From: Microbacterium sp. LWH11-1.2
GTDB lineage: Bacteria > Actinomycetota > Actinomycetes > Actinomycetales > Microbacteriaceae
Assembly (NCBI RefSeq): GCF_038397745.1
Contig: NZ_CP151636.1
Span: 3,534,001-3,598,000, forward strand
DNA: 64,000 nucleotides
Reading direction: 5' to 3'
The notes below the pieces were generated by a model that was not told where the DNA came from, searched no databases, and worked only from the letters and a program-made list of their open reading frames with translations. Of this stretch, positions 36,334 to 45,699 are shown in pieces (the stretch's first letter is position 1; every line of letters starts with the position of its first letter). Position numbers and translations under genes: made by a program.

Positions 36334-37305
36334 GTGACCGTTGACAACCACTCCGCCGACGACGCCGCGCTGCGTCAGGCAATGCACCGCGTGCGCACCG
36401 AGGTCGACAAGGCCGTCGTCGGTCAGGCCGGCACCGTGACGGGCCTGCTCGTCTCGCTGCTCGCCCGAGGGCACGTGCTGCTGGAAGGCGTACCCGGTGT
36501 CGCGAAGACCCTGGTCGTGCGCTCGTTCGCGCGGGCTCTCGGGCTCGACACGAAGCGCGTGCAGTTCACGCCCGACCTCATGCCCGGCGACGTGACCGGC
36601 TCCCTCGTGTACGACGCGCGCACCGGGGAGTTCGACTTCCGTGCGGGCCCGGTGTTCACGAACATCCTGCTCGCCGACGAGATCAACCGCACGCCGCCGA
36701 AGACGCAGGCAGCTCTCCTCGAGGCGATGGAGGAACGCCAGGTCTCCGCTGACGGCGTGAGCCGGCCGCTGCCCGATCCGTTCCTCGTCGCGGCCACGCA
36801 GAACCCGATCGAGCACGAGGGGACGTACTCGCTGCCCGAGGCGCAGCTCGACCGCTTCCTCATGAAGCTCGTCGTCGGGATGCCGGAGCGCGATGCCGAG
36901 GTCTCCGTCCTGCGCCGGCACGCGGAGGGCTTCTCACCGCGCGACCTGACCGGCGTCGAGTCCGTCGTCACGGCAGACGAGATCCGCGCGGCGCAGGCGG
37001 CCGCGGGGCGCGTCGAGGTCACCGACGACGTCCTCGGCTACGTCGTCGATCTCGCCAGGGCGACGCGTCAGTCCCCGTCCGTCGAGCTCGGGGCGAGCCC
37101 GCGCGCGTCGACGGGGCTTCTCGCCGCCGCGAAGGCATGGGCATGGCTCAACGCCTCCTCCGCCGTCACCCCCGACCACGTCCAGACCATGCTGGTGCCG
37201 GTCTGGCGCCATCGCCTGCAGCTGCGCCCTGACGCCCAGATGGAGGGCGTGTCGGCGGATGCCGTGCTCACCTCGGTCGTGCAGCAGACCAGGGTGCCGA
37301 TCTAG
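36334..37305 (+). CDS. MoxR-type AAA+ ATPase
   Basis: 323 residues: Walker A GVPGVAKT (52-59), Walker B ILLADEINR (Asp115, Glu116), the MoxR insert LLEAMEERQVSADGVSRPLP, sensor 1 TQNPIEHEGTYSLPEAQLDRF, and a lid domain with sensor 2 (GASPRAS). MoxR ATPases act as chaperones for assembling or metal-loading partner proteins, usually together with a DUF58/VWA protein as here. GTG 36334 has CCGAGG about 9 nt upstream. It ends TAG directly followed by the DUF58 GTG. Confidence 0.93.
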   Translation: MTVDNHSADDAALRQAMHRVRTEVDKAVVGQAGTVTGLLVSLLARGHVLLEGVPGVAKTLVVRSFARALGLDTKRVQFTPDLMPGDVTGSLVYDARTGEFDFRAGPVFTNILLADEINRTPPKTQAALLEAMEERQVSADGVSRPLPDPFLVAATQNPIEHEGTYSLPEAQLDRFLMKLVVGMPERDAEVSVLRRHAEGFSPRDLTGVESVVTADEIRAAQAAAGRVEVTDDVLGYVVDLARATRQSPSVELGASPRASTGLLAAAKAWAWLNASSAVTPDHVQTMLVPVWRHRLQLRPDAQMEGVSADAVLTSVVQQTRVPI

Positions 37306-38613
37306 GTGTTCGTCACCGGCCGCCTCGCCCTCGCCCTCGCCGTGGGCGTGATCCCGCTCGTCCTGGCCGGACTCGCGGGCTATCCGGCGTACGCGGTGCT
37401 CGGCGGATGGATCGCGCTCTGCCTCCTGCTGACCGGGATCGACATCGCCCTCGCGGCCAGTCCTCGAAGTGTCACGGTGACGCGCCGCGTGCCGAAGCGC
37501 ACGCGGATCGGCGAGCCGGTGCCGGTGAGCGTCGCCCTGCAGAATCACGGTGAGCGCACGCTGCACGCGGTGATCCGCGACGCCTGGCAGCCGACGGCCG
37601 GGGCATCGCCCGCGCGCCCGCAGCTGAGCATCCCTCCCGGGGAACGCGCACGGGTCGCGATCCCGCTGCTGCCTCGCCGCCGCGGCGAGCTGGTAAGCGA
37701 GTTCGTCATGATCCGCTCCCGCGGTCCACTCGGCCTGGCCGGTCGGCAGACGCGGCACCGAGTGCGCGGGGCGATCCGTGTGCTGCCCGCCTTCTCCTCC
37801 CGCAAGCATCTCCCCTCGCGACTCGCGAGACTGCGCGAACTCGACGGCAACACGAGCATCCAGGTCCGCGGGCAGGGCACCGAGTTCGACTCGCTGCGCG
37901 AGTACGTGCGCGGCGACGACGTGCGGTCGATCGACTGGCGAGCGACCGCGCGCGCCGGAACGACCATGCTGCGCACCTGGCGGCCGGAGCGCGACCGTCA
38001 CGTGGTCATCATCATCGACACCGGACGCACGGCGGCCGCTCGGGTGGGCGACGGCACGCGCGTCGACGCCTCGCTCGAGGCGGCGCTCCTGCTCGCCGCG
38101 CTCGCCTCGCGCGCCGGGGATCACGTGCACCTGCTGATGTACGACCGTGTGGTGCGCGGCCGCGTCACCGGCGTCGACGGCACGGCCCTGCTCCCCGCCA
38201 TGACCGACGCGATGGCCCCGGTGCATGCACGTCTGGTCGACACCGACTGGCACGGCGCATTCGCCGCCGTCCGCACGCTCACGACCCGCCCCTCGCTCAT
38301 CGTCGTGCTCACCGCGCAGGACGCCGCGGAGTCCGCCAGGGCGTTCCTCGGTGCCTTCCCCGACGCGTCTCGTGCGACGACGGTGCTGGTCGGATCGGTG
38401 ACGGATGACGACATCGCGGATCTCGCCCGTCGGCGAGGCTCACGCGAGGAGATCTATCTCGCCGCGGCTGCCGAGCGCACGCTCAGGGATGCGGAGAACG
38501 TCGCGGACGCGATCCGTCGCGCCGGGGGCGAAGCGATCGCCGCAGACCCGGAGGAGCTTCCGCCGCGCATCGCCGACCGCTACCTCGAGCTCAAGGCCGC
38601 CGGACGGCTCTGA
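37306..38613 (+). CDS. DUF58 (VWA-like) membrane-anchored protein
   Basis: 435 residues: two N-terminal membrane helices (about 5-50), a beta-rich domain (about 60-155), then the DUF58 signature EFDSLREYVRGDDVRSIDWRATAR (about 193-216) leading into a von Willebrand A-like fold (VVIIIDTGRT). DUF58 proteins pair with MoxR ATPases. The GTG start begins on the base after the moxR stop, with no overlap and no spacer. Last gene of the operon and convergent with the SpoIIM gene (15 bp apart). Confidence 0.9.
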   Translation: MFVTGRLALALAVGVIPLVLAGLAGYPAYAVLGGWIALCLLLTGIDIALAASPRSVTVTRRVPKRTRIGEPVPVSVALQNHGERTLHAVIRDAWQPTAGASPARPQLSIPPGERARVAIPLLPRRRGELVSEFVMIRSRGPLGLAGRQTRHRVRGAIRVLPAFSSRKHLPSRLARLRELDGNTSIQVRGQGTEFDSLREYVRGDDVRSIDWRATARAGTTMLRTWRPERDRHVVIIIDTGRTAAARVGDGTRVDASLEAALLLAALASRAGDHVHLLMYDRVVRGRVTGVDGTALLPAMTDAMAPVHARLVDTDWHGAFAAVRTLTTRPSLIVVLTAQDAAESARAFLGAFPDASRATTVLVGSVTDDDIADLARRRGSREEIYLAAAAERTLRDAENVADAIRRAGGEAIAADPEELPPRIADRYLELKAAGRL

Positions 38614-38628
38614 TCCGTCGGACCGGGG

Positions 38629-39621
38629 TCACCCGGCGACGAGTCGCGGCGTGCCGGCCTCGTACTCCACCAGATCGCCGGTCGCGCCTCGGCGGTGGGC
38701 CCGACCGCCGATCACGATCATGTAGATGAGGAACACGGCGAGCGCGGCCGCACCGATGCCGATCTTCACCGGCCAGGGCAGCGACCAGCCGGTGATGAAG
38801 CCCTCGACCAGGCCTGCGAGGAACAGCGCGAACACCAGCCCGAGCGCCACCGTCGCCAGCGACCTGCCCTCTTCCGCGAGCGCCTCGCCGCGGGAGCGGG
38901 GCCCTGGCGCGACCCAGGCCCAGAAGATGTGCAGACCGGCGGCCGCGGCGACGAAGATGCAGGTCAGCTCGAGCATGCCGTGCGGGAGGATGTAGAGCAG
39001 CATGACATCGGCCTTGTCGTGCGCGGCCATCACGGCGCCCGACAGACCGAGGCCCATCGCGTTCTGCACGAGCACGGCGATCGGCCAGATGCCGGTCACG
39101 CCGAAGAGCACGCACTGCATCGCGATCCAGGCGTTGTTCGTCCAGACCATCCCCATGAACTCGGCGGCGGGGTTCTCGGTGTAGTAGCCCGTGAAGCTCT
39201 CGTCCGCATACTGTTCGAGCGCATCCGGCGGACCGAGCGTCGCGATGAGCGCCGGATCGTTCGCGATCCACGCGGCGGTGCCGACGCCGATCGCGATGAA
39301 CGACACGGCGATGATGGCCGTGGTCCAGCGCAGCCGGTACAGGGCTGCGGGCAGCTGGAGGCTGAAGAACCGCGCGGTCTGCGTCAGGATGCTGTCCGAG
39401 GCCCCGGTGAGGCGGAGCCGCGCGCGCACGAGGATCGTGGAGAGGTAGGCACCCTGGGGCGACTCCCCCACCGAGGTCTTGAGCTCGGCGAGGTCCGCGG
39501 ACGCCGCGCGGTAGCGCACGATCAGCTCGTCGACACCCGCCCCGTCCAGGCGGGCGCGGCTCAGCTCGTCCAAGCGCTCCCATTCGGCGCGGCGTGCATC
39601 AGACAGCGCATCGGCATCCAC
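38629..39621 (-). CDS. Stage II sporulation protein M-like membrane protein
   Basis: 330 residues from GTG 39621. A soluble N-terminus (DADALSDARRAEWERLDEL...) is followed by a SpoIIM domain with about six membrane helices (about 95-310). It is a DUF95/SpoIIM homologue found next to RDD proteins in non-sporulating actinobacteria; a role in sporulation is not implied. An ATG at 39639 is also in frame, but TACAGT lies exactly 7 nt before GTG 39621, favouring the GTG and a leaderless mRNA. With the ATG, this gene and the divergent RDD gene would overlap at their start codons (CATG). Confidence 0.82.
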   Translation of the reverse strand: MDADALSDARRAEWERLDELSRARLDGAGVDELIVRYRAASADLAELKTSVGESPQGAYLSTILVRARLRLTGASDSILTQTARFFSLQLPAALYRLRWTTAIIAVSFIAIGVGTAAWIANDPALIATLGPPDALEQYADESFTGYYTENPAAEFMGMVWTNNAWIAMQCVLFGVTGIWPIAVLVQNAMGLGLSGAVMAAHDKADVMLLYILPHGMLELTCIFVAAAAGLHIFWAWVAPGPRSRGEALAEEGRSLATVALGLVFALFLAGLVEGFITGWSLPWPVKIGIGAAALAVFLIYMIVIGGRAHRRGATGDLVEYEAGTPRLVAG

Positions 39622-39628
39622 CTGATTT

Positions 39629-39634
39629 ACTGTA
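39629..39634 (-). promoter_or_regulatory. Leaderless -10 hexamer of the SpoIIM-like gene, shared with the divergent RDD promoter
   Basis: TACAGT on the minus strand, 7 nt before GTG 39621. The plus strand reads TACTGT at 39628-39633, 4 nt before the RDD ATG. TACTGTA is self-complementary except for its centre, so one element may place polymerase in both directions. Confidence 0.5.
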
Positions 39635-39637
39635 CTC

Positions 39638-40447
39638 ATGTCCGTCCCGATCGATGCGTCCGACGAGGTGCTCTCCGGCGAGGCCGTCGCGATCGACGTG
39701 CAGCCGGTCGGCTTCCTGCTCCGCGCCTTGGGCGCCCTGATCGACATGGTGGTCGGGTTCGCCGTCTTCATCCTGTGGCTGTTCCTGCGCATCTGGCTGC
39801 TCGACGCCGGTGTGCTCGACGACGCCACGGACCGCATCGCGACGGTCGCCGCACTGGTGGTCAGCTTCGTGGTGCTGCCCATCACCGTGGAGGTCGCCAC
39901 GAAGGGCCGCAGCCTCGGAAAGCTCGCGGTCGGCGGGCGCATCGTGCGTGTCGACGGTGGCGCTGCGGGCTTCCGCCACGCGTTCATCCGCGCCCTGCTG
40001 GGCGTGCTGGAGATCTACGGCACGTTCGGCGGCGTCGCCGTCCTCACGGGCGCCTTCAACTCCCGTTCCCAGCGCCTGGGCGATCTGGTCGCGGGAACGT
40101 ACAGCCAGCGTGTGCGCACCCCACGGCTCATCCCGATCGTGCCGGTCCTTCCGCCGGAGCTCGGCGGCTGGGCGCAGATCGCCGACGTGGCGCGACTTCC
40201 CGACCGGCTCGCGCGGCGCATCTCCCAGTTCCTGCAGAGCGCTCCTCGCCTGGTCCCTGCAGCGCGGGCCAGGGTCGCCCAGGACCTGCTCGCCGAGGCG
40301 ACCCCCTACGTGTCGCCGATGCCTCCCGCGCATCCGGAGGCCGTGCTGATCGGCATCACCGTGCTGCGCAGGGAGCGGGAGCGCCGCGCGCTGGAGAACT
40401 CCGATCGGCGGGCCGAGAAGCTCACCGGTCGTCGCGTCGGGGTCTGA
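39638..40447 (+). CDS. RDD-family membrane protein
   Basis: 269 residues. An RDD domain (about 20-150) has three membrane helices: VGFLLRALGALIDMVVGFAVFI with the Arg-x3-Asp signature, ATVAALVVSFVVLPITV, and RALLGVLEIYGTFGG. GRSLGKLAVGGRIVRVDGG is the usual conserved loop. The C-terminal 110 residues are cytoplasmic and helical. Function uncertain (some RDD proteins are Na+/H+ or solute carriers). Divergent from and paired with the SpoIIM gene; this pair commonly flanks MoxR/DUF58 operons. Confidence 0.85.
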   Translation: MSVPIDASDEVLSGEAVAIDVQPVGFLLRALGALIDMVVGFAVFILWLFLRIWLLDAGVLDDATDRIATVAALVVSFVVLPITVEVATKGRSLGKLAVGGRIVRVDGGAAGFRHAFIRALLGVLEIYGTFGGVAVLTGAFNSRSQRLGDLVAGTYSQRVRTPRLIPIVPVLPPELGGWAQIADVARLPDRLARRISQFLQSAPRLVPAARARVAQDLLAEATPYVSPMPPAHPEAVLIGITVLRRERERRALENSDRRAEKLTGRRVGV

Positions 40448-40477
40448 GCGGCTCTCGTCACCCGCCGCGCCGCGCGC

Positions 40478-41923
<1,446 letters not shown>

Positions 41924-41963
41924 GCCCCCATTGTTCCAGTCCCCCGCGGCGGACCGCCATGTG

Positions 41964-43178
41964 TCAGAAGCGGATCGCGTCGATCACCTTCACCCGCAGC
42001 GCGACGAGGGCGGGGATGAAGCCGGACACCGCACCGACGATGACCGAGGCGACGAGGCCGATCACCGCCGCCCGCATCGGGAACGGCGGCACATCCTGCA
42101 TCCCGATGAACATCGTCGTGAGCAGCCAGTCCGAGCGGAGCACGGCGACGACGATCGCGATCCCGATCGCTCCCGCGACGGTCGTGGCCACGAGGCTCTC
42201 CAGGAACACCGAGAAGAACACCCGTCCCGAACTCGCTCCGAACGCACGACGGACGCCGATCTCGCGCACGCGCTGACGCATCGCCACGAGCTGGATGTTG
42301 ATGAGGCTCAGTGCGCCGAGGGCGAGGATCACGGCGGCGATGCCGCCCGTCACCATCTCGAAGGTCGCCTGCGCATCCATCGTCCCCGGCTGAGCAGCCC
42401 AGTCCGACCGGCTCACCGAGACCGTCTGTCCCTCGGGGAGCCCGGCACGCAGGTCCATCGCGAGCACCGGACCGATCTCGTTCGCCTGTTCCGGGCCGAC
42501 CCAGATCTCGTACTGCGACCAGGCGTCCTCGGGGAGCGCGTCGACGCGCTCGCGGTACGCGTCGTACAGCAGATCGATGCGGAGCTCCTCGTCGCCGAAT
42601 CCCTGCCGCGGGACCACGCCGACGACCTGGTAGGTGCCGCCGCCCGCCCCGGTGAGCGTCACGATCGGATGCTCGGCGAGCGGCACGCGCCCGATGCGGT
42701 CCCACAGCGGCTCGGAGATGACGGCCGCGGGTGCCAGCGCCTCGATGTCGGAGTCGCGAAGCCAGCGCCCCTCCAGGAGCTTCTCGCGATGGATCTCCGA
42801 GTACACCGGATCCATCAATCGTGCGTTGACGTCGGTGATGCCCTCCGGGAGCCGGATTCCCACGGTCATGCCCTGCACGATTCGCGCGGTATGGCTGAAG
42901 GAGAATCGCTCACCGACTCGTGCGAAGCGCTCGTCGAAGTCGTCGATGTCGACCGGGGCGCCCTCGTCTCCGCTCACGCCGACGACGATGGTCGCCGCCC
43001 TGCCGCCCCAGCGATCGGACTGCTCGGCCTGGTACTGGCGCTGATACTCGGAGATCGCGACGACCGCGGTGAGGGCGCCGACGGAGACGGCGATGCCGAT
43101 CAGGCTGAGGAGGACGCGGAGCTTGTGGACGCGGATCTCGGCCCAGGCGTCGGCGAGCGCGCCGAGGAAGCCGGTCAT
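41964..43178 (-). CDS. MacB/FtsX-type ABC transporter permease
   Basis: 404 residues: TM1 (about 22-44), a large extracytoplasmic MacB_PCD domain (about 50-270), then FtsX helices at about 282-305, 328-352 and 370-395, ending VKVIDAIRF. MacB-like permeases use mechanotransmission to move peptides, lipids or siderophores out of the periplasm or envelope. Third gene of an adaptor-ATPase-permease operon (ATGA overlap). Substrate unknown. Confidence 0.88.
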   Translation of the reverse strand: MTGFLGALADAWAEIRVHKLRVLLSLIGIAVSVGALTAVVAISEYQRQYQAEQSDRWGGRAATIVVGVSGDEGAPVDIDDFDERFARVGERFSFSHTARIVQGMTVGIRLPEGITDVNARLMDPVYSEIHREKLLEGRWLRDSDIEALAPAAVISEPLWDRIGRVPLAEHPIVTLTGAGGGTYQVVGVVPRQGFGDEELRIDLLYDAYRERVDALPEDAWSQYEIWVGPEQANEIGPVLAMDLRAGLPEGQTVSVSRSDWAAQPGTMDAQATFEMVTGGIAAVILALGALSLINIQLVAMRQRVREIGVRRAFGASSGRVFFSVFLESLVATTVAGAIGIAIVVAVLRSDWLLTTMFIGMQDVPPFPMRAAVIGLVASVIVGAVSGFIPALVALRVKVIDAIRF

Positions 43179-43927
43179 GCGCGCGGTCCGTCCGGCGGGG
43201 CCGGCACCGCTGCGGCGAGCGTGGACGCCTCGAAGGCCCGACTGAGGTCGGCCGGTGCGAGAGCTCCGGCATCCAGTCGGTAGTGGCGCCGTGCGCGCGC
43301 GGCGACGTGCAGGTCGTGCGTGATCGTGACCAGCGCCGCCTCCGTCTCGGTGGCCACCTCGTCGAGGAGCGACATGACGGATGCTCCGGTGTCGATGTCG
43401 AGCGCACCGGTGGGCTCGTCGGCGAGGATCAGCACGGGCCTGCGCACCAGAGCGCGGGCGATCGCGACGCGCTGCTGCTCACCGCCCGACAGCCGATCAG
43501 CGACCTGGTCGACGCGATGCCCGAGCCCCACGCGCTCCAGCATGTCCGCGGCGATCTGCCGGCGGTTCCAGAACATCCGCCCCTTCGCGTGGCCGAGAGG
43601 CATCATGACGTTGTCGATCGCGGTGCGTCCCGGCAGCAGATTGAACTGCTGGAACACGAACCCGACGTTGTCACCCCGCAGCCGGTCGAGCCGTCCCGAA
43701 CGCATGCGGCGCACCTCGCGGCCCTCGAAGGCGACCGTGCCCGACGTGGGCGCGTCGAGCATGCCGAGGATGTTGAGCAGTGTGGACTTGCCCGAGCCGG
43801 AGCGGCCGACGATCGAGACGTGGTCTCCTGCGCTCACCTCGAGATCGATGCCGCGGAGGATCTCGAGCCGCGAGTCGTCGGCCAGCAGCACGCTCTTCTC
43901 GACGTCCTGCAGAGCGACGAGCGTCAC
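43175..43927 (-). CDS. MacB/LolD-type ABC transporter ATP-binding protein
   Basis: 250 residues: Walker A GRSGSGKST, Q-loop FVFQQFNLLPGRT (the LolD/MacB hallmark), signature LSGGEQQRVAIARAL, Walker B ILADEPTGALD, H-loop ITHDL. I chose GTG 43927, which overlaps the adaptor gene's stop (GTGA); an in-frame upstream start at 43948 also exists. Works with the permease that follows. Confidence 0.9.
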   Translation of the reverse strand: MTLVALQDVEKSVLLADDSRLEILRGIDLEVSAGDHVSIVGRSGSGKSTLLNILGMLDAPTSGTVAFEGREVRRMRSGRLDRLRGDNVGFVFQQFNLLPGRTAIDNVMMPLGHAKGRMFWNRRQIAADMLERVGLGHRVDQVADRLSGGEQQRVAIARALVRRPVLILADEPTGALDIDTGASVMSLLDEVATETEAALVTITHDLHVAARARRHYRLDAGALAPADLSRAFEASTLAAAVPAPPDGPRA

Positions 43928-44850
43928 CAGTTCATCCCGCTGTCGCACTGCTCGACCCCGGGAGAGACCTCGTAGCAGAACTCCTCGACCGGAGCCACGA
44001 ACCCCGGCACGAACTGCCGGATGCTGTCGCCCTCCTCGAGCCCCTCGACGACCTCGACCATGACGCCGTCGTTGACCCCGAGCTTCACCGCGCGTTCCTC
44101 CGGCTCGGTGCCGTCGCCGGCATCGACCCAGACGTTCCCGGTTCCGGCGCCGCCCTGCACGGCCGTGACGGGGATCACGAGCGCGTCCTCGACCTGGCCG
44201 AGGGCGAGATCCATGGTCGCGGGAAGACCGGCGAAGACCGTCTGATCGCCGGGGATGGCGCAGCGGACGCTCGCCGTGCCCTCAGCGCTGACCTGCACCC
44301 CCACGCCCGTGCAGACGAAGGGTGCCGGGCCGCCGGCGATCGTCACGGTGCCCTCGGTCGGCGCGTTCACCAGGCGGTACAGCTGGACGGGCTCCACGGT
44401 GGCCAGCAGGTGATAGCGCGCCGGGGTGAGGGTGTAGGACTCGGTGCCGACGGATACCGCCTGCCCCTTGACCAGGGCGATCTCCGACACGTCGCCGCCC
44501 TCCGGAGCGAGCACGTCGATGTCCGCGCGGGGATCCTCCTGGCGCACGGTGAAGAGCGCCTGCCCCGCCGCGACCGTGGCTCCTTCCCCGACATGGACGG
44601 CTGTGACCGTGCCGTTCAGCTCGCTCCGCACACCGTACTTGTCATCCCGCGCGACGTTCCCGCTCAGGCTCAGCGCGTTGACGACAGAACCACGCTCCAC
44701 CGCCACGACGGGATCCGTGATCCCCGCCTCCGGGCTGACGACGCTCTCGGCGCGGTCGGGGAAGAAGGCGATCTTGACGAGCGCCGCGGCGCACGCTCCG
44801 AACACGAGCACGAGGAGGAGGGGGAAGATCCAGCGACGCCAGACGATCAC
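43924..44850 (-). CDS. MacA/HlyD-like periplasmic adaptor protein
   Basis: 308 residues: N-terminal membrane anchor (about 8-28), a biotinyl-lipoyl-like region (ALSLSGNVARDDKYGVRSELNGTVTAVHVGEGATVAAGQALFTV), a beta-barrel part, and a C-terminal Cys pair (EEFCYEVSPGVEQCDSGMNW). The coiled-coil hairpin of Gram-negative MacA is missing, as expected without an outer-membrane channel. AAAGG before the GTG is the SD. First gene of the three-gene ABC operon. Confidence 0.85.
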   Translation of the reverse strand: MIVWRRWIFPLLLVLVFGACAAALVKIAFFPDRAESVVSPEAGITDPVVAVERGSVVNALSLSGNVARDDKYGVRSELNGTVTAVHVGEGATVAAGQALFTVRQEDPRADIDVLAPEGGDVSEIALVKGQAVSVGTESYTLTPARYHLLATVEPVQLYRLVNAPTEGTVTIAGGPAPFVCTGVGVQVSAEGTASVRCAIPGDQTVFAGLPATMDLALGQVEDALVIPVTAVQGGAGTGNVWVDAGDGTEPEERAVKLGVNDGVMVEVVEGLEEGDSIRQFVPGFVAPVEEFCYEVSPGVEQCDSGMNW

Positions 44851-44951
44851 GGCAGCCTTTCCGAACGCGCCGCTCTGACGGGCCCGCGGCCAGAGTACTC
44901 AGACGCCCTCTCCGGTCATCGCGACCTCTCCCGCGTGTCGTCGGGATGCGG

Positions 44952-45158
44952 TCAGGCGCGAAGGGCCTCGTGCCGGACGACGATCCAGCCGGACGGGACC
45001 GACATGCGGTCCGCGTGCGGAGAGCACAGGTCGTGCGCCTGCGGATCGTTCGCCGCGCCGAGCGGTCCGAGTGCCGCCATCTGATCGCGGTAATCGTAGG
45101 TGAGCGTGGCCACCGCTTCTCGCGCGCAGCCGACCTTCGAGCAGAGTCGTCCGTCCAT
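44952..45158 (-). CDS. DUF3499 protein (small putative zinc-binding protein)
   Basis: 68 residues from ATG 45158. Cys6, Cys11, Cys45 and His48 (LCSPHAD) suggest a zinc ribbon. Conserved near whiB2 and the metallopeptidase gene in actinobacteria (Rv3258c/Rv3259 in M. tuberculosis, from memory). Function unknown. A TTG one codon earlier is possible, but TACTGT lies exactly 7 nt before the ATG, favouring it and a leaderless mRNA. Confidence 0.85.
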   Translation of the reverse strand: MDGRLCSKVGCAREAVATLTYDYRDQMAALGPLGAANDPQAHDLCSPHADRMSVPSGWIVVRHEALRA

Positions 45159-45165
45159 CAACGCA

Positions 45166-45171
45166 ACAGTA
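45166..45171 (-). promoter_or_regulatory. Leaderless -10 hexamer of the DUF3499 gene
   Basis: TACTGT on the minus strand, 7 nt before ATG 45158. Confidence 0.5.
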
Positions 45172-45223
45172 CGGTGCCGCAGTGCCGGCCGCCGGATGCC
45201 GCGCCGCGCGCAGCGGCACCGCT

Positions 45224-45229
45224 TAGACT
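45224..45229 (+). promoter_or_regulatory. Leaderless -10 hexamer of the metallopeptidase-family gene
   Basis: TAGACT ends 6 nt before ATG 45236. It is the same hexamer as at galE and wzm. Confidence 0.55.
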
Positions 45230-45235
45230 TTCGTC

Positions 45236-45664
45236 ATGCCCCGTCGCCGATCCGCTCGCACCTCCGCAGCCCCTCGGCGCGGAGCACGGCACGGACGCCA
45301 CGGGCGGCTCGGACGCAGCGAGGTCGTCCGGCCTCCTCTTGCTCCCCTCGACGGCCGACTCGACCGATTCGACCTGACCGTGGGCACCGCTGTCGAGTTC
45401 CTCCGCGGCACCTGGCCGGAACTCCAGGAGGTGCGATTCGAGATCGGTGCGATCCCGGCCTTCGACGCCACCGACGAGGTGCCGCGCTGGTACCTCGACC
45501 GTGAGAACCGTCGGATCGTGCTGTTCCGCCTGCCGATCGAACGTCTCCTGCCACCCGGTCACGATGACGCGGCACATCGCCGGATGGCGATCGAGAGCGC
45601 GGTGTTCCGCGCGGCGGCCGAGTACGTCGGGCGAGAGCCCTGGGATCTCGGCCACGACCACTGA
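45236..45664 (+). CDS. Metallopeptidase-family (Zincin_1-like) protein with no HExxH motif
   Basis: 142 residues. A basic, disordered N-terminus (about 1-30, RRRSARTSAAPRRGARHGRHGR) precedes a compact domain (about 45-140) matching the actinobacterial metallopeptidase-family protein beside DUF3499. The zinc site expected where the sequence reads RRMAIESAVFRAAAEYVGREPWDL is not a canonical HExxH, so peptidase activity is doubtful. It ends HDH. Divergent from DUF3499, which is its conserved neighbour. Confidence 0.8.
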   Translation: MPRRRSARTSAAPRRGARHGRHGRLGRSEVVRPPLAPLDGRLDRFDLTVGTAVEFLRGTWPELQEVRFEIGAIPAFDATDEVPRWYLDRENRRIVLFRLPIERLLPPGHDDAAHRRMAIESAVFRAAAEYVGREPWDLGHDH

Positions 45665-45699
45665 CCCCGTCCCCGCGCAGGGAACGCCGGCACTCGAGG

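Noticed and set aside
41924..41964. SAH riboswitch before ahcY
   Set aside because: Only 40 bp separate ahcY from the next gene, no conserved fold is seen, and AACAAT at 6 nt suggests no leader.
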